A DNA stretch of 64,000 nt from Tissierellia bacterium (GCA_030538075.1 JAUNUQ010000004.1:35714-99713); one strand, 5' to 3'; positions 9,060 to 18,941 are shown, counted from the first letter of the stretch. Program-made: numbers and translations. Notes: generated by a model not told the origin, from the letters alone.

Positions 9060-10317
9060 CGAAGAGTACCAACAGGATTTTAAAATGGACACTTTACCTG
9101 TAAATGAAAAGCAAGTTCAAGAAGCAGAGGCACGACTAGAAAGATTTGCACCACTAATAATGGAAATGTTTCCAGAAACGGTAAAGTATAATGGATTAAT
9201 AGAGTCACCACTGACGAGAATTGAGAAGTTACAGGACAAGATAAACCTAAGTGATGACTGTGGTAGACTATATTTGAAACAGGACAATTTACTAGAAATA
9301 GCCGGTTCTATAAAAGCCAGGGGCGGGATATATGAAGTATTAAAACATGCGGAGGATCTAGCGGTTAATAGAAAAGGATTCAATGTAAATATGCCGTATA
9401 CCATCCTTGGAAATCAAGAATATCAAGAGTTTTTTTCCAATTACAAAATTCAAGTTGGTTCGACAGGTAATTTAGGGTTGAGCATCGGGATTATGAGTGC
9501 AAAACTTGGGTTTCGGGTATATGTACATATGTCAAATGATGCAAAGGAATGGAAAAAGGAGTTACTTAGGTCTCATGGTGTGCAAGTAATAGAGTATGCT
9601 GGAGACTATGGAGAAGCAGTAAAGAGGGGAAGATTGCAATCGGATCAAGATCCTTTTAGTTATTTTGTCGATGACGAAAGCTCCTTAGATCTATTTGTTG
9701 GATATGCAGTGGCTGCAAAACGGTTAAAGAAACAATTGGATGAAGAAGGTATTGTGATAGACCGACAACATCCCCTATTCATATACATTCCATGCGGAGT
9801 AGGTGGAGCGCCTGGTGGGATCTGCTATGGATTGAAATTGCTCTATGGTGAAAATGTAAATGTATTTCTTATCGAGCCTATCGAGTCTCCTTGTATGATT
9901 TTGGGGATATCGTCTGGGAAATATGATCAAATATCCGTACAGGAGATCGGTCTGACTGGAAAGACAGAAGCTGATGGGTTAGCTGTGGGAGTGGCTTCAG
10001 GATTAGTAGCGCGTACAATTGAACACTTATTAAGTGGAGGAATGACATTACCTGACCAGGATTTGTATCGATTTATGAAATGGTTTTATGATACAGAAGG
10101 AATTTTCCTAGAACCTAGTGCTGCATCATGTCTAGTTGGTCCTATTCTTCTTACAGAAAATCAAGAGGGTAAAGAGTATTGCAACAAATACTATCAGAAA
10201 GATGAGTTAGCACAAGCAACCCATATACTCTGGGCAACGGGAGGAAGTCTGGTTCCAAAGGATGTAAAACATGAGTATTTTAAGATTGCAGAAGGTATGG
10301 AACAGGCAAAGAATTGA
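8995..10317 (+). CDS. dsdA: D-serine ammonia-lyase (D-serine dehydratase)
   Basis: PLP fold-type II enzyme converting D-serine to pyruvate and ammonia. The order of motifs follows DsdA closely: ESPLTRI, LYLKQD, AGSIKARGGIYEVLKHAE with the PLP lysine, VGSTGNLGLSIGIMSAKLGF, IPCGVGGAPGG for phosphate binding and ATGGSLVP near the end. Length is 440 aa against about 440 for E. coli DsdA. The start at 8995 is preferred because GGAAGGGAAG lies about 7 nt upstream; ATG 8977 is possible. The gene overlaps the response regulator by 65 bp and is the last of the operon, followed by a terminator at 10459. Confidence 0.9.
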   Translation: MKKTIETTIEQLKQRRQFLWINEEYQQDFKMDTLPVNEKQVQEAEARLERFAPLIMEMFPETVKYNGLIESPLTRIEKLQDKINLSDDCGRLYLKQDNLLEIAGSIKARGGIYEVLKHAEDLAVNRKGFNVNMPYTILGNQEYQEFFSNYKIQVGSTGNLGLSIGIMSAKLGFRVYVHMSNDAKEWKKELLRSHGVQVIEYAGDYGEAVKRGRLQSDQDPFSYFVDDESSLDLFVGYAVAAKRLKKQLDEEGIVIDRQHPLFIYIPCGVGGAPGGICYGLKLLYGENVNVFLIEPIESPCMILGISSGKYDQISVQEIGLTGKTEADGLAVGVASGLVARTIEHLLSGGMTLPDQDLYRFMKWFYDTEGIFLEPSAASCLVGPILLTENQEGKEYCNKYYQKDELAQATHILWATGGSLVPKDVKHEYFKIAEGMEQAKN

Positions 10318-10458
10318 GATTGTTGTTATTAGAGAAGCTGTTCGTATACTCAGAAATTAAAGAATAGCAAAAGTTGAGATTTGAATGCGAGTTATTTTTT
10401 AAGCTAGGATGGCCGAATAGAAAAATAGACATTCATCGATTATTGAACAAACAAATTG

Positions 10459-10488
10459 GACTGTCTTTTTAAGAGGACAGTCTTTTTT
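10459..10488 (+). terminator. Rho-independent terminator of the dsdA operon
   Basis: Inverted repeat GACTGTC (10459-10465) and GACAGTC (10476-10482), followed by TTTTTT, lies 142 bp after the dsdA stop. Confidence 0.8.
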
Positions 10489-11153
10489 GTGCGCTTTTTG
10501 GTTAAGTATTCTATAATAAATAAAATAGAAAATGTCATCTAGATAAGAAATTGTAATGATTATTTATAATGCTTATATAACGTGATACACTGAAAAACAA
10601 ATAATATATATAGAATTCAGTTAGAGAGTATTAAACTTTTGTCGAAAAAAGTGAATCTGTTAGTTGAAGATCAGTTGATTTTGAGGGACTTTTAACTCAA
10701 TAGACATGCTTTCGCATAGGGGTAAGTGATCAATAGATTTGTTTAGATGCATGGATTGTATAAAATATAAGGAAGATTAAGCAAAATGAGTAAGAAAATA
10801 CTGATCTTATTTAAGATAAAAAGCGCAGAGGATAAACTTTACGAGGGAGGAATTGAAGCGCGATACTAGATTCAGGTTTATAGACCCTTTGATTCTACTT
10901 GGATCGAAGGGCCTTATTCGTATGTATCTGTTCTATCCGAAATGAAATGATACAAGATATGGTGGTACACATTGGATCTCGAGTAAAATAAGAATTCATT
11001 ATGCAAAGGAATCCAGGGTATCATCAAAATTATTCCTGATTTTTCATTTCTTTTTGGGAGGACATGGACAGAAAATGGCATGGTATCACAATTGATAAAA
11101 AAACATACAAGGAATCTTATAAATCTTATAACTACTATAGGTGGTAATCGATA
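10489..11153. other. AT-rich intergenic region without a recognised gene
   Basis: About 660 bp between the dsdA terminator and the nrdD promoter. No open frame longer than about 30 codons has a convincing start. The best is a 27-codon frame at 10786-10869 behind AAGGAAG, which I cannot assign. A hairpin with about ten pairs, including G-T pairs, lies at 10885-10911, but it has no T-run. I see no riboswitch or tRNA that I can name. Confidence 0.5.
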
Positions 11154-11181
11154 TTGACATTAACACCATATCTGGTATACT
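11154..11181 (+). promoter_or_regulatory. Sigma-A type promoter of nrdDG
   Basis: TTGACA (11154-11159) and TATACT (11176-11181) with 16 nt between them, 55 bp before the nrdD start codon chosen here. Its position also argues against the earlier GTG start at 11141. Confidence 0.65.
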
Positions 11182-11236
11182 TGAAGACGAAGAGAAACGT
11201 TTGTCACAGACGTTAAAATACAGCAAGGAGAGCCAA

Positions 11237-13387
11237 ATGATTCAAGTTATCAAGCGAAATGGAAAAAAAGTAGATTTTGATGCAGAGAAGATCGTCATCG
11301 CCATTGAAAAGGCCATGCATAGTTCCAGTGGGATTTTTCAAGAGGGGATTGCGGAGAAGATCGCCAAGGAAATCGAAGACTTCGCACTTGTTTTGAACCG
11401 GGATATCACTATTTATCAGATCGAAGACCAAGTCTATTACAAACTCCTGGAGCACAAGAACCCCGCCACCGCGAGAGCATATGAGAATTATAAAGCTGTG
11501 CAGGCTTTTAAACGCCGTGAAAATACGACAGATGACGATATCATCGGGCTCTTAAATAAAAGCAACAAGGAACTGATCAACGAGAACTCCAACAAGGATG
11601 CCCATGTGGTCTCCACCCAAAGGGACTTGATTGCGGGAGAGGTTTCCAAAGATATCGCTCGCCGTATGATCATCCCGACGGATATTGTACAGGCCCATGA
11701 TTCAGGGGCCATCCATTTCCACGATATGGACTATATCATCCAGCCGATGTTTAACTGCTGTTTGATTAATGTGGAAGACATGTTAAAAAATGGAACTGTG
11801 ATCAACGGGAAGAAGATCGACACACCAAAATCCTTCCAGGTGGCCTGTACTGTGACCACACAGATTATCGCTCAAATTGCAAGTGGGCAATATGGCGGGC
11901 AGAGTATTAATGGTATCGATCGGATTTTGGCACCCTATGTACAAAAGTCCTATAATAAATATCTAGCGGCTGTCGTGGAGGAACAACAGGAAGTTTACGG
12001 CATTGAACCCGATATGGAAAAAGCCAGAGAGATTGCCTTAAAGCGCACTAAGAAGGAGATCAAGGACGGCATCCAGACGATGCAGTATCAGATCAATACT
12101 TTGATGACTACAAATGGTCAAGCGCCTTTTGTCACTCTGTTTATGCATTTCACCCCTGGCTACGAATACGAGCAAGAAGCGGCTTGGATTACCGAAGAGA
12201 TTCTTCGTCAGCGCATCGCCGGGATCAAAAATGAAGCGGATGTCTATGTGACACCAGCCTTCCCCAAGCTGATCTATGTGCTTGACGAACACAATATCCA
12301 TGAAGACAGCCCCTACTATTATCTGACTGAGTTGGCAGCAGAATGTACTGCTAAACGGATGTATCCAGATTATATTTCGGCCAAGAAGATGCGTCAGATA
12401 TACCAAGGAAATGTCTTTTCCCCGATGGGTTGCCGATCCTTTTTGGCACCTTGGAAAAATGATAAGGGCGAATACGTCTTTGACGGACGCTTTAACATGG
12501 GAGTGGTATCCTTAAATCTACCTCAGATTGGGATTTTATCTCAGGGAAGCGAAGAGCATTTCTTCCGTCTGTTGGATAAGAGATTGAGCTTGGTAAAAAA
12601 GGCATTGCTGCTCAGATATGATCTGTTAAAGGATGTCACATCGGATGTGTCTCCAATTCACTGGCAGCACGGAGGGATCTCCAGGCTAGAAAAGGGAGAG
12701 CCGGTCAAACCTCTACTGCAAGATGGCTATGCGACGATCTCATTGGGATATATCGGCATCTATGAAGCGACGAAGCTGATCACAGGTAAATCCCATACGA
12801 ATCCAGAGGGGAAAGATTTTGCTCTACAGGTAATGAAGAAACTCAACGAAGCGGTGAAGTCTTGGAAAGAGGAGACGGGCCTCGGGTTTGCACTATATGG
12901 CACGCCGGCAGAGAGTCTCACCCATAGACTCTGCTCCATCGATAGGGCTCGTTTTGGCGAGATTGAAGGGATCACAGACAAGGGCTATTACACCAATAGT
13001 TACCATGTCTTTGTCGGGGAAGAAATTGACGTATTCAATAAGTTCAAGTTCGAGAGTTCCTTCCAGGATCTATCTACTGGAGGCGCCATCTCCTATGCGG
13101 AGATCCCAAATATGAGCAATAATATCGAGGCGATCCTGACGATGATGCAGTTCATCTATGAAAATATCACCTACGCAGAGTTCAACACCAAGCTGGACTA
13201 TTGTCATGAATGTGGTTATGATGGCGAGATTCTGGTCAACGATGACAATGAATGGCAGTGCCCACAGTGTCAGAATCAGGACCGGAAAAAACTGACCGTC
13301 ATCCGTAGAACCTGTGGATATTTGGGAGAGAACTTCTGGAATGAAGGTCGTACCAAAGAGATTAAATCCCGTGTCATGCATATATGA
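11237..13387 (+). CDS. nrdD: Anaerobic ribonucleoside-triphosphate reductase
   Basis: Class III glycyl-radical enzyme making deoxyribonucleotides without oxygen. The 716-aa protein begins with an ATP cone (IQVIKRNGKKVDFDAEKI) that senses dATP/ATP. A zinc ribbon follows late (YCHECGYDG and CPQC), then the glycyl-radical segment RRTCGYLGENFW near the C terminus. The start at 11237 follows AAGGAGAG and lies downstream of a good promoter. The stop overlaps the nrdG start as ATGA. Strong evidence of anaerobic life, although facultative organisms also carry it. Confidence 0.95.
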   Translation: MIQVIKRNGKKVDFDAEKIVIAIEKAMHSSSGIFQEGIAEKIAKEIEDFALVLNRDITIYQIEDQVYYKLLEHKNPATARAYENYKAVQAFKRRENTTDDDIIGLLNKSNKELINENSNKDAHVVSTQRDLIAGEVSKDIARRMIIPTDIVQAHDSGAIHFHDMDYIIQPMFNCCLINVEDMLKNGTVINGKKIDTPKSFQVACTVTTQIIAQIASGQYGGQSINGIDRILAPYVQKSYNKYLAAVVEEQQEVYGIEPDMEKAREIALKRTKKEIKDGIQTMQYQINTLMTTNGQAPFVTLFMHFTPGYEYEQEAAWITEEILRQRIAGIKNEADVYVTPAFPKLIYVLDEHNIHEDSPYYYLTELAAECTAKRMYPDYISAKKMRQIYQGNVFSPMGCRSFLAPWKNDKGEYVFDGRFNMGVVSLNLPQIGILSQGSEEHFFRLLDKRLSLVKKALLLRYDLLKDVTSDVSPIHWQHGGISRLEKGEPVKPLLQDGYATISLGYIGIYEATKLITGKSHTNPEGKDFALQVMKKLNEAVKSWKEETGLGFALYGTPAESLTHRLCSIDRARFGEIEGITDKGYYTNSYHVFVGEEIDVFNKFKFESSFQDLSTGGAISYAEIPNMSNNIEAILTMMQFIYENITYAEFNTKLDYCHECGYDGEILVNDDNEWQCPQCQNQDRKKLTVIRRTCGYLGENFWNEGRTKEIKSRVMHI

Positions 13388-13878
13388 GATACGCACAGAT
13401 TCGAAAATATGATGTGGCAAATGGTCCGGGTATTCGAACCAGTGTATTTGTAACGGGCTGCACCCATCACTGCGCCGGCTGCTTTAATGAGGAGTACCAG
13501 GACTTTGAATATGGTATGGATTGGTCGGATAAGACGACACAGGAGTTGATCGAATATTTGGAGGATCCCAATGTCTCTGGACTGACTTTACTTGGAGGGG
13601 AGCCCTTTCAGAATTCGGAAGGCCTAATACCTGTGATTGAAGAGGTTCGGCGGCGTGTGGATACCAATATCTGGGCTTATTCAGGGTACTGCTTTGATGA
13701 ATTGATGGAAGATCAGACCAACAGAAAACTGCTGGAGCTCTGCGACGTGTTAGTGGATGGCCTCTATGTGGACGCACTGAGGGACTTGACCCTTCGCTTT
13801 CGAGGGAGTAGCAATCAGCGGATCATCGATGTGGCAAAGACGATTGAAACGGGAGAAATCCGGTTATTTATGGAGTAA
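13384..13878 (+). CDS. nrdG: Anaerobic ribonucleotide reductase activating protein
   Basis: Radical-SAM activase that generates the glycyl radical on NrdD. The 164-aa protein has the CX3CX2C iron-sulfur motif (CTHHCAGC) near residue 23-30, the NGPGIRTSVFVTGC lead-in and the GGEPF motif. It is translationally coupled to nrdD by a 4-bp overlap. Confidence 0.94.
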   Translation: MRYAQIRKYDVANGPGIRTSVFVTGCTHHCAGCFNEEYQDFEYGMDWSDKTTQELIEYLEDPNVSGLTLLGGEPFQNSEGLIPVIEEVRRRVDTNIWAYSGYCFDELMEDQTNRKLLELCDVLVDGLYVDALRDLTLRFRGSSNQRIIDVAKTIETGEIRLFME

Positions 13879-13893
13879 AATAGATTAATAATG

Positions 13894-13922
13894 CGGCTGC
13901 TTCCACTGAGAAGTAGCCGTAT
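13894..13922 (+). terminator. Probable terminator after nrdG
   Basis: Hairpin CGGCTGCTTC / GAAGTAGCCG (one G-T pair, 6-nt loop) followed only by TATTT, so it may be weak. It lies 15 bp after nrdG. Confidence 0.5.
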
Positions 13923-13982
13923 TTGCGTTCATAGACCAAAACTATCTGCTGTGGTAAAATGTTTTTGTGGGGTGAAGAGATA

Positions 13983-14681
13983 ATGAAACGAATTATGGGT
14001 ATATTATTACTGGTTTTTGGTATTTTGTTTGTTGGATATCAATTGGCATCTGACTTTTTATTCCAGCAGAGGGCCAAGATCAACCATACACAAGAGATCA
14101 CCGCAGAGCAAATGGCTGAGAATGAGACGCGAGAGGTAGAAAATGACTTCGAGGCCATCACGAATGTGTCTGCTTTAGACGCCTTTACGGAGCTTAGTCA
14201 TATCAAACCGGAATTTGTCGTTGGACAGCTTGTCATACCGGCGATGAAGCGGGATTTGCCGATCTCAAAGGGCATCAACGACGAAAATCTGCTGATCGGC
14301 GTCGCCACCTTAAAGGACGGGCAGAAACTCGGTCAGGGGAACTTTGCAGTAGCAGGCCACAACCACCGCATCCCTGGATCTCTCCTCAACGGTTTCGACA
14401 ATATTGGCATGGGCATAGATCTGTATGCCACCAACAAAGACAAGATCTACCATTATATCACCTATGACCGAGTTGTCACTGAGGCAGACGCCTTTGAATA
14501 CCTCGAGGACGAAGTGGCCAAAGAGCATGGAAAGCCGATTTTTACGATGCTGACCTGTGCTCTACCCATCGTTGAAGACCAGAGGGTGTTTATTTTATCG
14601 GAGCTGGTTCAGATCATAGACTATAGTGAAGAGAAGATGACGGAACTGATGAATAATGGACAGGTAACACAAAGAGAATAG
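13983..14681 (+). CDS. Sortase (cysteine transpeptidase)
   Basis: Membrane-anchored transpeptidase that links sorting-signal proteins to the cell wall or to pilus subunits. An N-terminal hydrophobic anchor (about residues 3-22) precedes the sortase barrel with catalytic His126 (AVAGHNHR), Cys192 (MLTCALP) and Arg201 (DQRVFI). The start at 13983 follows GGGGTGA by 6 nt; length is 232 aa. It lies 18 bp before a type IV pilus ATPase gene, so it appears to be the first gene of the pilus operon. That is unusual, because type IV pili are not assembled by sortases. No LPXTG-like substrate gene is adjacent. Confidence 0.87.
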   Translation: MKRIMGILLLVFGILFVGYQLASDFLFQQRAKINHTQEITAEQMAENETREVENDFEAITNVSALDAFTELSHIKPEFVVGQLVIPAMKRDLPISKGINDENLLIGVATLKDGQKLGQGNFAVAGHNHRIPGSLLNGFDNIGMGIDLYATNKDKIYHYITYDRVVTEADAFEYLEDEVAKEHGKPIFTMLTCALPIVEDQRVFILSELVQIIDYSEEKMTELMNNGQVTQRE

Positions 14682-14699
14682 AGCAGAATGGGAGGCAAT

Positions 14700-15911
14700 A
14701 TGAAGCTAAAGATCGCTGACCTAGCACTAGATGGGACAGACACAGTCCTGTACATAAACACTTTGATCGAAGATGCAATTGTCCATGGAGCATCGGATAT
14801 TCATTTGGAGCCCCAGAGGGAGAAAACTCGGGTGCGCTTTCGGATTGATGGAGATCTGAGCACTGTTGCCATGCTGGATAAGGAAGGCCATCAGGGCTTG
14901 ATCACCCGGATCAAAATCCTATCGAATTTGAGCATTACGGAGCGCAGACTTCCGCAGGATGGCAGCTTCACCTTTGAACAGGATGAAGGTGTTGATCTTC
15001 GCGTGGCATTGTTACCTACTATATATGGAGAAAAAGCGGTGATTCGAATCCTCAGCCGAGAGCGCTACAAGCTCGGTCTTGAGGATTTTGATTTTCCAGA
15101 AGAGACCCTGACGAGACTTCGGTCCATCGCCGCGCGTACCAGAGGCATGTTAATCAGTTCGGGACCTACGGGTTGTGGAAAGACTACGACTCTCTATGCC
15201 CTTCTACATGAGCTGAACCGAGAACACCGAAATATCTTGACCATAGAAGACCCCGTAGAATACAAGATCGAGGGGATCCACCAGATGCAGGTGAATGATA
15301 AGGCGGGCATGACCTTTGCCCGGGGACTCAGGGCCATGCTTCGAGCGGACCCGGATATCATCTTGGTGGGGGAGATCAGGGACCAAGAGACAGCCCAGAC
15401 CGCCGTGCGTGCTGCAATTACTGGACATGGAGTCGTTTCGACGATCCATACCTATGATAGCTATTCAGCGATCATCCGCTTATTGGACATGGGCGTGGAG
15501 CCCTATTTGATCGCATCTGCCCTGTCGGGAGTGCAGTCCCAGCGGCTGATTAAAAAACTCTGTCCCCATTGCAAGAAAAAGGGGCAGCCCACCCGGCAGG
15601 AGATGGCGATGCTGCATCATCTTCTCGGTGAGGAAATCTCGATCCAACTCTATGAACCTGCCGGCTGTGAACACTGTAATGGAGGATTTCTGGGACGTCA
15701 GGTCATCTCTGAAGTCTTTGAAATCGACGATGGCTTTATTCGCCTCATAAAGTCTCGGGTGGATATCTCTGAACTGAGAATTCATGGAAAGAACAGTGGA
15801 GTGCGCACCATGCTAGAGGATGGACTTGGGAGGGCGGTCCGAGGAGAGCTGTATCTGCCGGATGTAATACGAGCCACCCAATCGATCGGTGGGGAGGAAG
15901 TGGATGGATAA
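14700..15911 (+). CDS. Type IV pilus / type II secretion assembly ATPase (PilB/GspE/ComGA)
   Basis: Hexameric cytoplasmic ATPase that powers pilin polymerisation. The protein is short (403 aa), similar to ComGA and lacking the long N-terminal domain of PilB. Motifs are Walker A GPTGCGKTTT, Asp box ITRIKILSNLSITERRLPQDG, Walker B ADPDIILVGEIRD, the His box HGVVSTIHT and a CPHC...CEHC zinc site. GGGAGG precedes the ATG at 14700 closely. Its stop overlaps the next gene by 8 bp. Confidence 0.92.
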   Translation: MKLKIADLALDGTDTVLYINTLIEDAIVHGASDIHLEPQREKTRVRFRIDGDLSTVAMLDKEGHQGLITRIKILSNLSITERRLPQDGSFTFEQDEGVDLRVALLPTIYGEKAVIRILSRERYKLGLEDFDFPEETLTRLRSIAARTRGMLISSGPTGCGKTTTLYALLHELNREHRNILTIEDPVEYKIEGIHQMQVNDKAGMTFARGLRAMLRADPDIILVGEIRDQETAQTAVRAAITGHGVVSTIHTYDSYSAIIRLLDMGVEPYLIASALSGVQSQRLIKKLCPHCKKKGQPTRQEMAMLHHLLGEEISIQLYEPAGCEHCNGGFLGRQVISEVFEIDDGFIRLIKSRVDISELRIHGKNSGVRTMLEDGLGRAVRGELYLPDVIRATQSIGGEEVDG

Positions 15912-17001
15912 AGCGGCATTATCCAAAATCAAAGAGATTTTGTCAATGGAGATAGGCGGAAAGATCAGTCAAAAATCCCTATCCATTTTGCTCAAGCAGT
16001 GGTCCGTGATGCTTCGTGCTGGGGTGAATATCCAGCGCGCGCTAGAAGTCTCCAAGCAACAAGCTGCAAACCAGCAGATAAGAAAATTGGTGGAGGATCT
16101 CTACAGACAGGTGACCCAGGGGATCCCATTTTCCGAAGCCCTAGAAAAACAGAACTTCGACAGTGTGCAAATGCTGGCATCGATGGTACGAGCTGGGGAG
16201 ATGAGCGGGACATTGGATCAGGTGTTTACCCAGATGAGCGATTATTACCTGAACCGCTATGAAACTCGTCGTAAAGTGAAGGGCTCCCTGATCTATCCGA
16301 TGCTGTTGATGCTGGTATCCTTAGTGGTCGTGGGATTCATCCTCACCTATGTGATGCCCACCTTTCTAGTGCTGTTCGAGGGAAATGAGGGGCAATTGCC
16401 AGCATCGACCCGTTTGTTGATTGAAGCCAGCATATTTCTAAATCAGTATGGTCTGGTATTGTCATTGACGATTGCATGCATCTTGGTGGGAATGGGATTG
16501 GCATATAGAAAAAGGCCGGATTTTCGAAGGATGGTGGACCGATTTCTCTTGAGACTTCCGCTACTTAAACAATATATTATCTACAACTGCATTGGCCGAA
16601 CCGGATTAATCCTATCCATTTTATCATCAAGCGGAGTCCCCGTTAATGAAACTCTCGAAATCGTAGAATTGGGAATTCAAAATGTGGAACTCAAAGGCAA
16701 ATATCAAGTCCTGATACGGGATTTAGAGACGGGGTCAACCCTCCATCAAGCTTTTACCAAGAGCGGCAGTTTCCCAGAGATGTTTCTGTCCATGCTCCTC
16801 GTCGGAGAGGAGATGGGGGAGCTCGAGGAGGTCATGAAGCGCAGCTCTGAATACTATGAGGACGAATTAAAATACACGATCACTTCGATGACGACGCTGA
16901 TGGAACCGGTACTCATCGTCATCATGGCGATTGTCGTCGGATTTATTGTGCTTTCGATTGCTCTACCAATGTTCGATTTAATCACCTATACTGGTATATA
17001 A
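15904..17001 (+). CDS. Type IV pilus inner-membrane platform protein (PilC/GspF/ComGB)
   Basis: Polytopic platform protein on which the assembly ATPase acts. Of 365 aa, it has two repeated GspF domains, each ending in a hydrophobic helix, and the typical GxxLxxALEKQ/FSEAL and MLLVGEEMGELEEVM blocks. The start at 15904 follows GGGGAGG by 6 nt and overlaps the ATPase gene. Confidence 0.9.
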   Translation: MDKAALSKIKEILSMEIGGKISQKSLSILLKQWSVMLRAGVNIQRALEVSKQQAANQQIRKLVEDLYRQVTQGIPFSEALEKQNFDSVQMLASMVRAGEMSGTLDQVFTQMSDYYLNRYETRRKVKGSLIYPMLLMLVSLVVVGFILTYVMPTFLVLFEGNEGQLPASTRLLIEASIFLNQYGLVLSLTIACILVGMGLAYRKRPDFRRMVDRFLLRLPLLKQYIIYNCIGRTGLILSILSSSGVPVNETLEIVELGIQNVELKGKYQVLIRDLETGSTLHQAFTKSGSFPEMFLSMLLVGEEMGELEEVMKRSSEYYEDELKYTITSMTTLMEPVLIVIMAIVVGFIVLSIALPMFDLITYTGI

Positions 17002-17017
17002 AAAAATGGAGGTAGAA

Positions 17018-17380
17018 ATGAAGAGGGTAAAGGGTAGAAAAAAGGGATTTACACTGGTGGAACTCGTCATCGTCATCGCCATCTTGGCTCTGCTGGCAGC
17101 CATAGCGATTCCTCGGTACAATCAGTCCCGAGATACGGCTGCTAAGACAGCGCATAATGCAAATGTACGGGTTTTGGATTCTGCCGCGCTGACTTATGTG
17201 GCGACGGAAGGACCACCAGCGGCTGGAACGACTTGGACGGAGACAGGCGAAAAGATTGTATGGGAAAAGTACTTAAAGGAATGGCCAAAAAATCCGATGC
17301 AAGATGGTGAAGGCTATAAAGTGACCATCGATAATACGGGCGCGGTTACGGTGGAGCCGCCGCCAGAGGATCTGGAATAG
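17018..17380 (+). CDS. Type IV major prepilin
   Basis: Class III prepilin of 120 aa. The short basic leader MKRVKGRKKG is cut before Phe11 (G^FTLVELVIV) and the mature chain has the conserved Glu at +5 (Glu15), followed by one long hydrophobic helix. The globular part is short and ends in a Pro/Glu-rich tail (EPPPEDLE). GGAGGT precedes ATG 17018; an upstream in-frame ATG at 17006 lacks a site. It follows the platform gene and precedes the peptidase that should process it. Confidence 0.9.
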   Translation: MKRVKGRKKGFTLVELVIVIAILALLAAIAIPRYNQSRDTAAKTAHNANVRVLDSAALTYVATEGPPAAGTTWTETGEKIVWEKYLKEWPKNPMQDGEGYKVTIDNTGAVTVEPPPEDLE

Positions 17381-17410
17381 ATCCAGAGATCTTATGCCGA
17401 GTGATCGATT

Positions 17411-18154
17411 ATGTCTATGGTGATCCTTGCCTTTGGGGCTTTGATGGGATCTTTTCTGAATCTGGTCGCCATGCGCTCCCTCCGAGGAAAATCCATCGTC
17501 TCACCCAGATCTCATTGTGAGTACTGTGAGCGGGTCTTGGATGCCAGTTCCCTAATTCCCATCTTGAGTTATCTAGTACAAAGAGGCCGCTGTAAATACT
17601 GCGACCATCCACTAGAACTTCGGTATTTGCTCTCAGAGTTGGTGCTGCCCATACTGTATCTATGGATCTTCTTACGATTGGGCTTATCATGGGCCTTTTT
17701 TGAGGGACTTGTAATTGGTTCAATACTCTATGTATTAGCCCTGACTGATCTCGAGGAGGAGAGCCTCCTCGAGGTCCATTTGGCTTGCCTTTATGGGTTG
17801 GCAATTCTAGGCATTCTGTTGCGTTTTTATCAGCGGAAGCTGCCGATGGGATTTTTTCTTTTACCGATGCTTTTTCTCCTATTGCAGTTTTTCGTCGAGA
17901 GATATTTGCCTGGCCGAATTGGAGATGGAGATCTCATGCTTCTAATTCCTCTCTTCTCCTATTTTGACCCATTAAAGGGGCTTGCCTTTTTCTTTATCGC
18001 CATATGGTTGGCTCTGATCCCAAGTATCATCTGTCTACTTAAAGGTGGCAGTTTGAAGACGAAGATCCCCATGGCTCCCTTTATTACGCTGTCTTTCTTT
18101 TTGGTCTATCTCGAAGGAGATATGGTCCTTCGGGCATGGGGGTGGATTGGATGA
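17411..18154 (+). CDS. Prepilin peptidase (type 4 leader peptidase)
   Basis: Membrane aspartic protease that cleaves and may N-methylate prepilins. The 247-aa protein has an early zinc domain with two CXXC pairs (CEYC, CKYC), several transmembrane helices and the catalytic aspartates in ALTDLEEE and GDGDLMLL. Its last bases overlap the next pseudopilin start as ATGA. Confidence 0.9.
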   Translation: MSMVILAFGALMGSFLNLVAMRSLRGKSIVSPRSHCEYCERVLDASSLIPILSYLVQRGRCKYCDHPLELRYLLSELVLPILYLWIFLRLGLSWAFFEGLVIGSILYVLALTDLEEESLLEVHLACLYGLAILGILLRFYQRKLPMGFFLLPMLFLLLQFFVERYLPGRIGDGDLMLLIPLFSYFDPLKGLAFFFIAIWLALIPSIICLLKGGSLKTKIPMAPFITLSFFLVYLEGDMVLRAWGWIG

Positions 18155-18591
18155 AAAAGGGCTTTACACTGATCGAATTATTGGTCGTTCTGGGGATCAT
18201 CGCCATCGTGCTCAGCATAGGAGTCCTAAAGCTGGGTTTTGTCACCAGCTTCCATGAGCAGACCGAATATCGTATGGTGGCTCAGGACCTGAAATACGCT
18301 AGAAATCTGGCCATGGTCAAACGAAAAGGAGTAAATTTTGTATTTGACGCTGATCGAAAGGGGTATTCCATACTGATCGCTGGCGAGATCAGACCAAAGT
18401 TAGATAAGGAGGTGGCACTCATCCATCTACAGATAGAAAATAAGAATTTTGATCTGGCGACCGTCACCTTCACATCGGGAGGTGCTCCATCAAAAGGAGG
18501 TACTTTTTATCTCAAAGGTCAGGGACATCGATACGAGATCACCGTCGAACCAGCAACAGGCAAAGTGAATATGAAGGGAATTCCAGAATGA
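18151..18591 (+). CDS. Pseudopilin, GspH/ComGD-like
   Basis: Minor pilin of 146 aa with leader MKKG and cleavage site G4^FTLIELLVV, Glu+5 present. The remainder is a beta-rich GspH-like domain with a GGAPSKGGTFYL segment. It overlaps the peptidase gene by 4 bp and the next gene by 4 bp. Confidence 0.85.
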   Translation: MKKGFTLIELLVVLGIIAIVLSIGVLKLGFVTSFHEQTEYRMVAQDLKYARNLAMVKRKGVNFVFDADRKGYSILIAGEIRPKLDKEVALIHLQIENKNFDLATVTFTSGGAPSKGGTFYLKGQGHRYEITVEPATGKVNMKGIPE

Positions 18592-18941
18592 AAAGGCTTA
18601 GAGGTTTTACCTTAATCGAGACCATCGTGGCGTTGGCGGTACTTGCCATGATCGCCATTTCCGTCTTGCCTGCTTTTTATGCTGGCTTCACAAATAGTTC
18701 AAACGCACAGGTCCAGTTGGAGCAGGCGGCATATGGAGAGATGGTGATGGAAAGCGTCAAATCCCAGTATTTTGAAGGAGGAGAACTCGAACTTCCACCC
18801 CATCCTCGCTTTCACTATACGGTGGACACCGAGGATTTAGGAGTCCGAAACCGCATTGTAATTACCATAAATGGAGAAGGAAATGAAACCCAACTGGAAC
18901 TGCAACTCCCCAAAGAAAATTGGTGGCTTTACGCTGATTGA
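18588..18941 (+). CDS. Pseudopilin, GspI/PilV-like
   Basis: Minor pilin of 117 aa with leader MKRLRG, cleaved before Phe7 (GFTLIETIVALAVL), Glu+5 present. The downstream part is short and of unknown fold. It overlaps its neighbours at both ends; its 3' end overlaps the next gene by 59 bp. Confidence 0.8.
   Translation: MKRLRGFTLIETIVALAVLAMIAISVLPAFYAGFTNSSNAQVQLEQAAYGEMVMESVKSQYFEGGELELPPHPRFHYTVDTEDLGVRNRIVITINGEGNETQLELQLPKENWWLYAD

Noticed and set aside
10786..10869. 27-codon frame (MSKKILILFKIK...) before nrdD
   Set aside because: The ribosome site is weak, no family is recognised and the frame is too short to support as a gene; kept only as a remark.
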